Under the pieces are notes generated by a model. It saw only the letters and a program-made list of their open reading frames with translations, was not told the origin of the DNA and ran no database searches. This document shows positions 25,549 through 35,603 of a DNA stretch of 64,000 bases, one piece after another. The translations under genes were made by a program, and so were the position numbers. The DNA comes from JAUCQB01 sp964586235 (GTDB lineage Bacteria > Planctomycetota > Phycisphaerae > UBA1845 > PWPN01). The number at the start of each line of letters is the position of its first letter. Position 1 is the first letter of the stretch. The DNA lies in contig CAZPIO010000017.1 in assembly GCA_964586235.1 (NCBI GenBank), positions 18,258 through 82,257 of the forward strand, read 5' to 3'.

Positions 25549-26343
25549 ATGAACACATCGATTCTGAAGGCTAGCAGTGTGTTGGTTGTGGTGCTCGCAG
25601 TGGTGGTGCCTAACTTGGCGTTCGGGAGCTTGATCACGATCACCGGGTTCACCAGTACCCCCCCCATGTCAGGGTCTTACATTCAGGGAAAGATAGACAT
25701 TCTGTCGATCACGGCCGGGGCGGTCACTTATTCGACTCCCACCCTGAAAGGCGCGGTCACGGCGAAAGACAACAGCAGTTCGTTCGGTCTGAACCTGTCT
25801 CCGACCCATCCGGGTACTGGTCTGGTGAACTCGGAAGATGCTCTGCTCGGCCTAGACGCCGGGTGTGCGGACCTCGGTCTGGGAACCACTAGCACCAACA
25901 AGCTTGCTGCTTGGTTCGCTAACCCGATTACGGGCGACGGGCAGACGAGCACCGCTGAGATCTTCGTGGTCGACTGGGGCAACAGCCTGGACAACTTCCA
26001 GGTCCAGTTGTTGACCAGCGACGCAACCGCAGGCATTACCGGCGCCGTTGTGGTCAAGAGTGTGCGAGTGTTGATCGCGGACCAGCTTAAGACCACCACA
26101 CTGGTCAGGACCCGGATCGGCACCACCTACTACAACCAGCCGCTGGGCGGCGTGGGGATCGATCTGGATAGCGAGAACCTTCCTGCTGGCACGCAGATCC
26201 TTGGCATCATGATCCCGTGGGATGACGGCGCCGGGGCCGCATCCGGTCTGGATCCCTGCATTATCGCGGCGGTGCCGGAACCGGTCTCATTGCTGCTGCT
26301 GGTTCTAGGCGCGTTGGGCGTGCTGCGACGTCGGCGGGCGTGA
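25549..26343 (+). CDS. PEP-CTERM sorting-domain exported protein
   Basis: The product has 264 residues with a signal peptide (to about residue 26). A beta-rich, Thr/Gly-rich body of unknown function is followed by the classic PEP-CTERM tail: VPEP at residues 242-245, a hydrophobic span and an RRRRA end. Such tails are processed by exosortase, which is not in this window. AGGAGGAGG precedes the ATG. It lies directly downstream of the GntR/LacI regulator and upstream of secreted glycan-active genes; a surface or extracellular-matrix role is inference. Confidence 0.85.
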   Translation: MNTSILKASSVLVVVLAVVVPNLAFGSLITITGFTSTPPMSGSYIQGKIDILSITAGAVTYSTPTLKGAVTAKDNSSSFGLNLSPTHPGTGLVNSEDALLGLDAGCADLGLGTTSTNKLAAWFANPITGDGQTSTAEIFVVDWGNSLDNFQVQLLTSDATAGITGAVVVKSVRVLIADQLKTTTLVRTRIGTTYYNQPLGGVGIDLDSENLPAGTQILGIMIPWDDGAGAASGLDPCIIAAVPEPVSLLLLVLGALGVLRRRRA

Positions 26344-26551
26344 GTGACGACTTAACGGTCCGTTCCGGAGGTGCGACCGCGCGGGCCGCGTTGAAATGTG
26401 CGAGTCTCCTATCCTCTTTCTCCGAGGTGGGAGACTCGTTTTGCAGGTGACGACTTGCAGTCGAGGGTGGAGGCAGCGTTTGACCGATCCTTCGGGCATG
26501 CAGGGCGGACAAGTCTGCGATCGAGAGGCGGTGGGCCGCGGGGGGCAGGAA

Positions 26552-28645
26552 ATGCCGATCTTCGTTCTTGGCTCGGTGCACAGACAGGCTGTCGTTCGGG
26601 CGGCGACGGCACTCGTTCAGGTATTATTGGCGGGATCGGTCGCCACGGCCGGCCTGATCAGTTCACCTCCCTCTTCGGTCACCACGTTTCGGGTATGTGA
26701 GATGGCCTTGTCGGCCGATGTCCCCGGCAGCAATCCGTATCTCAACGGCCCGACCGTGACGGCCACGTTCACGGGGACGTCGGGCGCTGCCGCCGGCAAG
26801 ATATTGACCATGAAGGGGTTCTGGGACGGCGGCAGCACCTGGCGGATCCGGTTCGCCGCGACCGCTGCGGGAGACTGGTCGTGGACGACGAGTTCGACCG
26901 ATGCGGGAATGAACGGGTTTTCCGGAACGCTGACCGCGATCGCGCCCACTCCGGCCGAGTTGGCCGCCAACCCGCTCTATCGCGGTTTCCTTCAGCGCGA
27001 TGGCTATGCCTGGAAGCTCAGCGACGGCACGCCGTTCCTGGCCGTGGGCGACACGCAATGGTCTTTCGCCGAGGAGAACACCACCGCCGAATGGCAGAGC
27101 TGGATGAACGCCCGCCAGGGACAGCACTTCAATACTTTTCTCGGCTGCGTCTGGCTGGCCATCTACACGCGTTCTGGCGTCCCCGAAGCCTTTCCCGGCA
27201 AGGACCCCAAGACCGATACGCCCAATATGGCCTACTTCCAGCGGCTGGACCAGATGGTGCAGTACGCGAACGACCGCGGCATCATGATGGGGCTGACTAT
27301 CGGGGGATTTCCGGTCAACAGCAACTGGTGGAACAAGTTCGGCACACTGGCTCGCAACGACCGGTGGTTCCGGTACTGCATCGCCCGCTACACCGCGTAC
27401 AACGTGCGCTGGTGCCTCTACGGCGAGGTGAATGAAACGAACCCGCCCTGGAGCGGCTGGACGTGGCAGCAGCAGGTGTCACACGACGCCCAACTGGTCA
27501 AGGACGAGGATCCCTACGATCATCCGCTCGGCAGCCATCACAACAGCATCGACACCAGCAGCGCCAACAACGCCAACATCGACTACATCGAAGTGCAGAT
27601 CAGCCGGACGGAGACGCAGTACCAGAATGCCTTATCCTATCGCCAGTACGGCAAGCCGGTCTGGTTCGAGGAGTACTGGTATGAGCCGCCGACCTACGAT
27701 AACGACGTCGTGCTCGGCATTCGCAACACTCATCGGAACTTTGTGGCGGCCCTGACCTACCCGACGATGGGCAGCCTGATGCGGGCCCACTACCCGGACT
27801 TCAACATCAACGATGTTTCAACCGATCCGGGCGCCATCCGCACGGGCTACTTCTGGACGTTCTACAAGAACCTTGCCCTGCTGAGTTTTTCGCCGGCGTC
27901 CGGCCTGGTCAGTCGCGGACAATGCGGCCGGTTCGGCAATGACTACGCGGTCTTCCAGCAGGGCGGCGGCAGCTTCACCCTGAACCTGAGCGGCGTGAGC
28001 GGAAGTTTCGACGTGACCCGGATGGACATTAATAGCGGCGTCACGACCGGGCTGGGGAGCGTCGCCGGTGGCGGCACTCGGACGATTAACACCGGCACGA
28101 CGAACGACGTGGCCGTGCTTGTCGTGAAGAGCGGGCCGGCGACCAATACCGCTCCCAGCGTGGATGCGGGCCCCGGTTCGACGATCAAGCTGGGGGAACT
28201 AGCCAGTCTCGATGGGACAGTGAACGACGACGGCCTGCCCTCGCCGCCGTCGGCGGTCACGACCGTCTGGACGAGACTGAGCGGACCCGGCGACGTGATC
28301 TTTGGTGACGCCGCCGCGGTCGACACCACGGCCAGTTTCACGGCCATCGGGGCCTACGTTCTCGAGTTGACGGCCAGCGACAGCGAATTGTCCGCCAGCG
28401 ACACGGTGACTGTCACGGTGAACAGCAACGTGCCGGGAGACGGGGATAACGACGGCGACGTCGACATGGAAGACTTTGGCCTGTTTCAGATCTGCATGAC
28501 CGCGGCCGGCGAGACGCTGACCGACCCGACGTGCGAGTTTGCCGATCTCGACTTCGATCAGACCGTGGACGCGGAAGATACCGCAAAGTTCATCGTGTGT
28601 CTCAGCGGGCCCGGGGTCTGGGGAGATCCCCTGTGCGCCGGATGA
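26552..28645 (+). CDS. Secreted DUF5060/DUF4038 (apiosidase-like) enzyme with dockerin-like C-terminus
   Basis: The product has 697 residues. A signal peptide (about 1-33) is followed by a DUF5060 immunoglobulin-like domain (TATFTGTSG ... GFWDGGSTWRIRF) and a DUF4038 TIM barrel opening with DGTPFLAVGDTQWSFAEE. The barrel includes YGEVNETNP and VWFEEYWYE, which are candidate acid residues. A PKD/REJ-like beta domain and a terminal double EF-hand module (DGDNDGDVDMEDFGLFQIC) come after. DUF4038 includes GH140 apiosidases acting on rhamnogalacturonan II. The ATG at 26552 follows GGCAGGAA; in-frame starts further upstream precede no signal peptide. Confidence 0.8.
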   Translation: MPIFVLGSVHRQAVVRAATALVQVLLAGSVATAGLISSPPSSVTTFRVCEMALSADVPGSNPYLNGPTVTATFTGTSGAAAGKILTMKGFWDGGSTWRIRFAATAAGDWSWTTSSTDAGMNGFSGTLTAIAPTPAELAANPLYRGFLQRDGYAWKLSDGTPFLAVGDTQWSFAEENTTAEWQSWMNARQGQHFNTFLGCVWLAIYTRSGVPEAFPGKDPKTDTPNMAYFQRLDQMVQYANDRGIMMGLTIGGFPVNSNWWNKFGTLARNDRWFRYCIARYTAYNVRWCLYGEVNETNPPWSGWTWQQQVSHDAQLVKDEDPYDHPLGSHHNSIDTSSANNANIDYIEVQISRTETQYQNALSYRQYGKPVWFEEYWYEPPTYDNDVVLGIRNTHRNFVAALTYPTMGSLMRAHYPDFNINDVSTDPGAIRTGYFWTFYKNLALLSFSPASGLVSRGQCGRFGNDYAVFQQGGGSFTLNLSGVSGSFDVTRMDINSGVTTGLGSVAGGGTRTINTGTTNDVAVLVVKSGPATNTAPSVDAGPGSTIKLGELASLDGTVNDDGLPSPPSAVTTVWTRLSGPGDVIFGDAAAVDTTASFTAIGAYVLELTASDSELSASDTVTVTVNSNVPGDGDNDGDVDMEDFGLFQICMTAAGETLTDPTCEFADLDFDQTVDAEDTAKFIVCLSGPGVWGDPLCAG

Positions 28646-28707
28646 TGATCGGGACGCTATGCGAGGCGAAACCACTCACTGAAGGCAATCGTTTGGGAGG
28701 ATGAAAC

Positions 28708-30963
28708 ATGTTGCGATCAACGAACCGGCGGATCACCGCAGCGGCGATCACGATGGTCGCAGTGTGCTCGGCGGGAGTCCAAGCGGCAACCTACACCACG
28801 CCGAGGCAGCTTGCTCTGTACGATGTGTACCGGCTGAATCAGGATGGCTACACCGGCGACGAGAACACCACTCAACCCAAGACGGATCTGAACGACGGGC
28901 TGAACGGAGACAACCCGTACTACCAGCGAACCAATGTTGCCAGGGCCCACAACTCCGGCTCCTGCATCTACTGGTATACCTCAGCCTACCAGGAAGCCGG
29001 CGAGCCCGACCCCGCCGGGCCGCAGTACGTGGATTATGTCCCGCCGTTTGGGTCGGGGGCCAACCAGCTTACGCCCGGCCGGTACCGGCTGAATGCGGAA
29101 TGGCGTTACAGTACCGCCCGCGCGAGCTACCCGGCGCAGTACATCGTCAACCACGCCGGGGGCCAGACCACTATTCTCTGGCAGCAGAACCAGGGCACCA
29201 TGTGTGAAACCTTTGACATCGGCGAGTTCGACATGACGGTCGGCAGTTTCATTCGCGTCAACGACACGGGGTCGGAGTCGATCACCTTCAACCGCATGCT
29301 CTTCACGTATCTCGGTCCCGCCGGCGGCATCCCCTATGTCAACGCGGGGCTGGACCAAACGATTGTTCTGCCGGCCGCAGCCGATCTGGACGGAACCGCG
29401 GTTGACGCAGACGGCCAGCCCAATCCGCTCGCGGTCACCTGGAGCATGACCAGCGGGCCGGGTTCCGTGACCTTCGGCGATCCCAACGCCGTGGACACGA
29501 CTGCGACGTTCTCGGTAGAGGGCACCTACGTCCTGCGGCTGACGGCCGACGACGGGCTGAACACGCCTTTTGATGAGGTCACAGTCACGGCACTTCCCGT
29601 CGGCTCATGTCAACTCGAGGTCTCCCCGGGCTGCGGCACCGATCGGCAGCCAACGGGTATTACCTACTTCCGTGCCTATTGCCGGGAGTATCCATCGGTG
29701 ACACTCGCTCCCGCAAGCTTCATATTGACCAACCAGGGAGCCTCGCAGATTACCTACAGCGTGCAGACGGTCACGAGTCTGACCAATCTCACGCCGGTGG
29801 TCGTTCCATGGCTGAGTATCGATCGTACCGGCGGCACTATTGACGGGTTGAGCAGCGTGATGGTAACGGCCAGCTTCATCCCCAGCCTACTGCCGGCTCC
29901 GGCCAACGAGGACAGCACGTTGAACCCCACCGCGTTTATCGCCTTCTCGGAGAATATGTGCGGGTTGCCTGTTATTATCCGCAAGATCAACGTCAACGTG
30001 CTGGGAGCCAACCTGACCACCGTGCACGAGTATCTGGGCGACAAGGATCCCCTGGCCGACGATTCGGCCGGGCCTCCAGGCAGCGGGTACGACTTCTGGC
30101 TGGAGGAAGGTGTTGCGCAGGGCAACGTAGACAATGACCTGGATGCCGTTGACGGGAAGGCGTGGCGCATCGTTGATATCAGCGGCGCCAAGACCAAGTA
30201 CCGGGCAGCCCGGCTCAACCCGTTGCCGGATCCTGAGATCTACCCCCGGGCCGGAGCCACTATCGTGGCCCGCATGCGGGTGCGCAACTATGTGTACACG
30301 GACCCCTGGGGATTCGGCCTGTTGATTTTCTGGGACAATCAGGTAAGCGCAGACCTGTTCTGGGGCGGACCCGACGGCAAGCTGATGGAGACAAACCGAA
30401 CGGGGCGACCGGGCGTGACGCTCACTGGGGACGATAAGTATCACACGTTCCGGATGACGGCCATCGGCAATGACGACTGCAACCGGATCATCAAGGTTTA
30501 TGTCGATGAGGAACAGAACCCCGCGGCGGTCTTGACCATTCCTAATGCGGAGCAGAAAGACTCCCACCCTGACCCTGGCGACGAGACGCCCGATGGCCTC
30601 GGCTTTGGAGCAGGCAATACGGCCGGAACCGTCGATGTGGCCTTCGACTGGGTGACCATGACCAACGCCGGGGCATTCGCTCCCGGCGAGGAGAATGCGG
30701 TTCTGGGAAGAAGCCTTCTTGTGGGGCGTAATTGCGGGACTCCCTGGGTGGATACCGATGGTGACGGTGATGTTGACCAGGAGGACTTCAGCAAGTTCCA
30801 GGTTTGTTACACCGGCATGGACGGTGTTATGATGGAAGGCTGCGAGTGCTTCGACAACGTCAATCCGCGGGCGTTGATCACCGAGCTCGACCTGGACTAC
30901 TTTGAGGCTTGCGCATCCGGGCCGGGTGTCCAGTGGCAGCCCAGCGTGGATTGCCCCAATTGA
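28708..30963 (+). CDS. Large secreted PKD-domain protein with dockerin-like C-terminus
   Basis: The product has 751 residues with a signal peptide (to about residue 26). The N-terminal part (about 60-205) resembles a golvesin or carbohydrate-binding beta sandwich. A PKD-like domain (about 210-295) and two further beta-rich regions follow, the second like a concanavalin-type lectin/glucanase fold (about 430-650). The end is a dockerin-like EF-hand module (DTDGDGDVDQEDFSKFQVC). No catalytic motif is recognised. GGGAGG precedes the start, and it is 62 bp behind the DUF4038 gene, so the two are probably co-transcribed. Binding of polysaccharide is a guess. Confidence 0.65.
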   Translation: MLRSTNRRITAAAITMVAVCSAGVQAATYTTPRQLALYDVYRLNQDGYTGDENTTQPKTDLNDGLNGDNPYYQRTNVARAHNSGSCIYWYTSAYQEAGEPDPAGPQYVDYVPPFGSGANQLTPGRYRLNAEWRYSTARASYPAQYIVNHAGGQTTILWQQNQGTMCETFDIGEFDMTVGSFIRVNDTGSESITFNRMLFTYLGPAGGIPYVNAGLDQTIVLPAAADLDGTAVDADGQPNPLAVTWSMTSGPGSVTFGDPNAVDTTATFSVEGTYVLRLTADDGLNTPFDEVTVTALPVGSCQLEVSPGCGTDRQPTGITYFRAYCREYPSVTLAPASFILTNQGASQITYSVQTVTSLTNLTPVVVPWLSIDRTGGTIDGLSSVMVTASFIPSLLPAPANEDSTLNPTAFIAFSENMCGLPVIIRKINVNVLGANLTTVHEYLGDKDPLADDSAGPPGSGYDFWLEEGVAQGNVDNDLDAVDGKAWRIVDISGAKTKYRAARLNPLPDPEIYPRAGATIVARMRVRNYVYTDPWGFGLLIFWDNQVSADLFWGGPDGKLMETNRTGRPGVTLTGDDKYHTFRMTAIGNDDCNRIIKVYVDEEQNPAAVLTIPNAEQKDSHPDPGDETPDGLGFGAGNTAGTVDVAFDWVTMTNAGAFAPGEENAVLGRSLLVGRNCGTPWVDTDGDGDVDQEDFSKFQVCYTGMDGVMMEGCECFDNVNPRALITELDLDYFEACASGPGVQWQPSVDCPN

Positions 30964-31014
30964 GCACGCTTTCGCGGATGACGGTTCGAGCGTCGCGAGG
31001 AGTATGAGACGTCC

Positions 31015-33303
31015 GTGATCTGCGACCGGGTCACACGCGTGCTGCGAACCCTGGGAGTGTCTTTGCGCGCCCGGCTCCGCGTGGCCGCGGTCGTTTTTCT
31101 CTTGACCTTCCTGGCAGCGACGCAGGCGGGAGCGGCGCAGATCAAGGTGGCCTGCGTGCAGATGCGTCTGCGCAGCAGCATGGCCGTTAACGTCAGCAAC
31201 ACGGTCACTTATATCGCGTCTGAGGCTGCTCAAGGCACTCGGGTGATCGTCTTCCCCGAGTGTTCTTTGACCGATTACGGTTCGGAGGTCTTGCAGATTC
31301 AGCAGCCGGCCATCGACAGCGCCCTGGCCCAGGTAGCCAGCGCCTGCGCGGCCAATAATGTCTACGCCATCGTCGGGACACCCTACTACGAGGCCGGCAC
31401 ACGGTATAACGCCGCAGTGGTCTTCGGCCCGGACGGCACTGAGGTCGAACGCTACTACAAGATGCACCGGGCGGAAGGGTGGGCCACCAACGGCAACCGG
31501 CTGGCCATGTTTCGAGTGGACGGCGTGCCGGCGACCCTCTTCATCTGCCACGACGAGCGATACCCGGACCTCATGCGCATCCCGGTTTTCGGCGGCGCCC
31601 GCATCGGCTTCTACATCTCCTTCGAGTCGCCGGCCAGCAGCGGCAAAAACTTCAACTACCGCTGCCAGATCGTCGGGCGGGCGGTGGAGAACCAAAGCTG
31701 GGTTGTCTCGTGCAACGCCCCGGCGGGCAACGACAGCGGAGATTCTCACGGACAGAGTCGAATCATCGGTCCGGACGGCACGGTGTACCAGGAGGCCGGC
31801 GAAACGGAAGCGGTTATTCGCCACGTGATCGACACGGACCAGGCTTCCAACGCCTGGGCCCAGGCTGGGGCCGCCGTCCCCCTGCTCAGCGAGTTCTGGG
31901 AGGAAGGGCTGCGGGTGCTGCAGAGCCAGAACCTTGATGTTTTCGGGAGCGTGACCGCCCAGCCGACCCTGCAGCCGGACATCGGCGTGCGTGGCAACAG
32001 CCCCAACGCCTCCTTGAAGATCGGCTGCATCCAGATGCAGATGACCGGCGACATCGGCGCGAACGCCGCGAAAGCCGTGTCATTCATCAACAATGAGGCT
32101 GCCCAGGGGACGCGCGTGGTCGTATTCCCCGAGTGTGCGCTGACCGATCGCAACCCGGCAACGCTGCCCGGCGTGAGCCAGTCGGCGATCGACGCGGGGC
32201 TGAGCCAGATTGCCGCTGCCTGCCAGGCAAAGAACGTCTACGCGATCGTCGGCTCGCCGTACCGGGACAACGGGAGCCTGTATAACGCCGCTTTCGTGGT
32301 CGCACCAACGGGCGCAGTGGTCAAGCGACATGCCCAAATGCACACCGATCTGCCCGGGGTCTTCACCGGGGGCATCGCGATGTCCCTGTTCAAGATCGAT
32401 GGCGTGTATGCGAGCGTGATGGTGGGACACGACATTCACTTTCCGGAACTGAGCCGGCTGGCATTTCTGGGCGGGGCGAAGATCTGCTTTTACCTGGCCT
32501 GTGAACCGTCCGGCACTTCCGTGTATGCCACCGAGTCACAGGTGGTGTGCCGGGCCGTGGAGAGCCAGTCATTCGTCGTCTTCTGTAACGCAGGTGCAGG
32601 TAACGCGTCTGGAGACGCTACCGGCTACAGCCGCATCGTCGATCCATCGGCGACCTTGCTCGCCCAGGCCGACAACACCGGTGACAGCGCGGTCAGAGCG
32701 ACTCTCTCGACGTCCTCCGCCTCCTATACCTACGTGCAAAACGGCGCCGATACCCCTTCACTGGCCGCGTACTGGCAGGAGGGCCTGGACGTGCTCCGGC
32801 TCAATAATCCGGGGTTCTACGGAGATGCAGAAGGGCCTCCGGTTGTCGAAGAAGTCACCCCCGACCCCGCACGGGCCCTGGCCGGCGCCGAGTACATTCA
32901 GCAATTGACCCCAGCACAGGACAGCCCGCCGGTTTCGGCGTGGTCGCTGGTGGACGGTCCGTCCGGAGCCCAGGTGGACGCCAGCGGTCGTGTTTTCGGC
33001 TGGACGCCGGCGGTCGGGCAGATCGGGGGGGTGTATCGCTTCGAGGTGCTGGCCGGCAACAGCGAGGGCTCGGACACGGAGGTCTGGCAGGTTCGGGTCC
33101 TGTCTCGGGCGGATCTGGATCAGGACGAAGACGTGGACCAGTCGGACTTCGGACTTCTGCAGGCCTGCATGTCAGGGACCGGCGGCGGTTTCGCGGACGG
33201 TTGTGAGGATGCCGACCTCGATCGGGATGGAGACGTTGACAGCGCCGACCAGAACGCACTGACGAGCCGGCTTGCCGGAGCGAACACTCCGCCCAGGGGC
33301 TAG
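31015..33303 (+). CDS. Secreted protein with two nitrilase-fold domains, the second lacking catalytic residues
   Basis: The product has 762 residues from a GTG start, with a signal-like hydrophobic segment at about residues 22-41. Domain 1 (about 42-300) is a carbon-nitrogen hydrolase with the full triad Glu82 (FPEC), Lys149 (YYKMH) and Cys178 (FICHDERYPD). Domain 2 (about 335-590) keeps Glu373 in FPECALTD, but the Lys is Gln441 (HAQMH) and the nucleophile is Gly471 (VMVGHDIHFPE), so it cannot be catalytic by the known mechanism. A cadherin-like region and a dockerin-like module follow. An exported amidase of this type next to a sulfatase could act on N-acetyl or amide groups of a glycan; that is inference. 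The start codon is uncertain. Confidence 0.82.
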   Translation: MICDRVTRVLRTLGVSLRARLRVAAVVFLLTFLAATQAGAAQIKVACVQMRLRSSMAVNVSNTVTYIASEAAQGTRVIVFPECSLTDYGSEVLQIQQPAIDSALAQVASACAANNVYAIVGTPYYEAGTRYNAAVVFGPDGTEVERYYKMHRAEGWATNGNRLAMFRVDGVPATLFICHDERYPDLMRIPVFGGARIGFYISFESPASSGKNFNYRCQIVGRAVENQSWVVSCNAPAGNDSGDSHGQSRIIGPDGTVYQEAGETEAVIRHVIDTDQASNAWAQAGAAVPLLSEFWEEGLRVLQSQNLDVFGSVTAQPTLQPDIGVRGNSPNASLKIGCIQMQMTGDIGANAAKAVSFINNEAAQGTRVVVFPECALTDRNPATLPGVSQSAIDAGLSQIAAACQAKNVYAIVGSPYRDNGSLYNAAFVVAPTGAVVKRHAQMHTDLPGVFTGGIAMSLFKIDGVYASVMVGHDIHFPELSRLAFLGGAKICFYLACEPSGTSVYATESQVVCRAVESQSFVVFCNAGAGNASGDATGYSRIVDPSATLLAQADNTGDSAVRATLSTSSASYTYVQNGADTPSLAAYWQEGLDVLRLNNPGFYGDAEGPPVVEEVTPDPARALAGAEYIQQLTPAQDSPPVSAWSLVDGPSGAQVDASGRVFGWTPAVGQIGGVYRFEVLAGNSEGSDTEVWQVRVLSRADLDQDEDVDQSDFGLLQACMSGTGGGFADGCEDADLDRDGDVDSADQNALTSRLAGANTPPRG

Positions 33304-33374
33304 CGTCTTATCCGAGTCAGAGGGCTTGCCACACCGCGGGTTGTTGGGCGAGAATGCCACCGAGGGAGGTGCAC

Positions 33375-34799
33375 ATGACCAGGGCTCATCTATGCGCGGT
33401 TGCGGTGGTTGCGGGAGTCCTCACTGGGTGGCTTGATCCGGCCGACGGGGCAGAGGCTGCTCGCTCTCGGCCGAACGTCGTTTTTCTGCTTGCCGATCAG
33501 TGGCGGGCCCAGGCCTTGGGATTCGCCGGCGACCGCAATGCCCGCACGCCTCACCTGGATCGGCTGGCGGCTCAGAGCGTTGTTCTGACGACGGCCGTGT
33601 CGACCTGCCCGGTGTGTTCGCCGTACCGGGCCAGCTTCATCACCGGCCGTTATCCGGTGAACCACGGGGTGTTCGTTAACGACGTGAGCCTCAGCCGAGA
33701 AGCGGTTTCGCTCGCACAGGCTTTCGCGGGCGGGGGATACAAGACGGCTTATATCGGCAAGTGGCATCTGGACGGTCATGGACGGTCGAGCTTCATTCCA
33801 CGAGAACGGCGGCAGGGCTTTGAGTTCTGGCGAGCCTGCGAATGCACCCACAACTATAACCGCTCGCTGTTTTATGCGGACACCCACGAGAAACAGTTCT
33901 GGAAAGGCTACGATGCCGAGGCTCAGACCGAGGAGGCCTGTGAGTACATCAAGGCCCATCGGGACGGGCCGTTCCTGCTGGTGCTGTCATGGGGACCGCC
34001 TCACAACCCGTATGAGACCGCCCCGGAGCGCTTTCGCCGCCTGTTCAAGCCGGAGGAGATCCAACTGCGGCCGAACGTGCCGGCCGAGTCTGAAGCCATG
34101 GCCCGCCGCGACCTGGCCGGATACTACGCCCATTGTGCCGCTCTCGATGAATGCGCGGGTCGGATCGTCGAGACGCTTGGAGAGTCCGGCATTGCCGACA
34201 ACACGATCCTGGTTTTCACCTCCGACCACGGTGACATGCTCGGGTCGCACGGGGAGATTCGCAAGCAGCGTCCCTGGGACGAGTCGATTCTGGTTCCCTT
34301 CGTGGTGCGCTGGCCGAACGGACTGGGGCGTTCCGGGCGGAAGCTTTCGGCACCTCTGAACACGCCCGAGATCATGCCGACTCTCCTGGGGTTGTGCGGC
34401 ATCAAGGTGCCCGACACTGTTGAAGGCGAGGATCGTTCCGCGTGGCTGCGCGGGCAGGAAGGCGACGCGGATCGTGCTGCCCTGATCAGTTGCGTCTCGG
34501 TGTTTGGCGAGTGGACGCGCGACAAGGGCGGCCGGGAGTATCGAGGCGTTCGCACCACTCGATACACGTACGTCCGCTCACTCGATGGGCCGTGGCTTCT
34601 CTACGACAGCCGGGAAGATCCTTATCAGCAGCACAACCTGATCGGCGAAGCGAAGCATGCCCAGGCCCAGACTCACTTGGAGTCGCTTCTCCAGACGGAG
34701 CTGAAGCGGCACAAAGATGAATTTCTTCCTGGTCAGGAATACGTGAAGAAGTGGAAGTACCGAACGGATGCGAAGGGCACCGTTCCATATGCCCCATAG
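33375..34799 (+). CDS. Type I (formylglycine-dependent) sulfatase, exported
   Basis: The product has 474 residues with a signal peptide to about residue 26. The C-x-P-x-R motif is Cys81-Ser-Pro-Tyr-Arg, in which Cys81 is converted to formylglycine. Other family motifs are NVVFLLADQWRAQALG with the metal-binding Asp, GKWHLDG, and FTSDHGDMLGSHG. It hydrolyses sulfate esters, here probably of a polysaccharide or glycan. GGGAGG lies five bases before the ATG at 33375. It is 72 bp behind the nitrilase-fold gene on the same strand, so they are probably one unit. No anaerobic maturase is in the window. Confidence 0.9.
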   Translation: MTRAHLCAVAVVAGVLTGWLDPADGAEAARSRPNVVFLLADQWRAQALGFAGDRNARTPHLDRLAAQSVVLTTAVSTCPVCSPYRASFITGRYPVNHGVFVNDVSLSREAVSLAQAFAGGGYKTAYIGKWHLDGHGRSSFIPRERRQGFEFWRACECTHNYNRSLFYADTHEKQFWKGYDAEAQTEEACEYIKAHRDGPFLLVLSWGPPHNPYETAPERFRRLFKPEEIQLRPNVPAESEAMARRDLAGYYAHCAALDECAGRIVETLGESGIADNTILVFTSDHGDMLGSHGEIRKQRPWDESILVPFVVRWPNGLGRSGRKLSAPLNTPEIMPTLLGLCGIKVPDTVEGEDRSAWLRGQEGDADRAALISCVSVFGEWTRDKGGREYRGVRTTRYTYVRSLDGPWLLYDSREDPYQQHNLIGEAKHAQAQTHLESLLQTELKRHKDEFLPGQEYVKKWKYRTDAKGTVPYAP

Positions 34800-35105
34800 A
34801 ACGATTCCGCACTCCGGGCAGCCGATAGCGGGGCTCCGCGGCGAGTTGGCGTGTTTTTTTCAGTTTTTTTGTCGCCGTCCAGGCGATTGGCTTGCCTGTT
34901 AAACTGGATAAACTCGCGTCTCGACGGGCGTGTTCGCCAATACTGGCAGACGGGACGGGCCCGTGAGGCCGTGTCCTGCCGCCCGCGTCTGCTTCGCATC
35001 TCATTGCCGTCTGATCACCTCGTCACATTAGCCGGCCCGGATCTCGGGTCTAGAATCGAACAATCGAAGCTGGTGAGAACGGGTAATTCATAGGACGAAA
35101 CGAAA
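34800..35105. other. Intergenic gap with T-tracts, no gene
   Basis: Runs of seven T occur at about 34854-34873 after the sulfatase, without a convincing GC stem directly before them, so a Rho-independent terminator is only possible. A TAGAAT -10-like box lies at 35051-35056, upstream of the lysozyme-like gene. Nothing else is seen. Confidence 0.4.
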
Positions 35106-35498
35106 ATGATTAGCACATGCCTGATTTCGATCGTCTTTGCGTTTCCCGCGCAGACATCCGGGAAGCTACGACCTCTGCTGGACGCGATTCGCGAGGTCGA
35201 GACCGGCGGGCACCCCGACGCCGCCAACGCCCGAGGCGACGGCGGGCGGTCGCTCGGACCATATCAGATTTCAAGGGCGTACTGGAAGGACAGCGGCGTT
35301 CCAGGAAAGTACCACATGGTCCGGCACAAAGCGTACGCCGAACGAGTCATGAGAGCCTACTGGAGCCGGCACTGTCCGCGCGCCCTGGCGAGACTCGACT
35401 TTCACACGTTGGCGAGAGTCCATAACGCGGGTCCGGACGGAGCCAGGAACCGCGGGAGCCTGCCCTATTGGCGCCGGGTGCAAGGCAAGCTGGGATGA
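35106..35498 (+). CDS. Small exported lysozyme-like / transglycosylase-fold protein
   Basis: This 130-residue protein starts with a short hydrophobic segment that may be a signal peptide (about 1-19). It shows features of the lysozyme superfamily: AIREVETGGHPDA with candidate acid residues Glu30 or Glu32, GDGGRSLGPYQIS, and a late LARVHNAGPDGARN resembling the HNGGP motif of destabilase-like lysozymes. Peptidoglycan cleavage is inferred from these motifs. It is a lone gene before corA. Confidence 0.65.
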   Translation: MISTCLISIVFAFPAQTSGKLRPLLDAIREVETGGHPDAANARGDGGRSLGPYQISRAYWKDSGVPGKYHMVRHKAYAERVMRAYWSRHCPRALARLDFHTLARVHNAGPDGARNRGSLPYWRRVQGKLG

Positions 35499-35603
35499 TG
35501 ATTTGGGGGAATCGCGGTCATATCGCCCTTGCGGGCACAGGAGGGTATAATCCCGACCAACGCCGCCGGTCGGCGGTCACGACCTGTCGCCGAGGTTCAA
35601 GAG

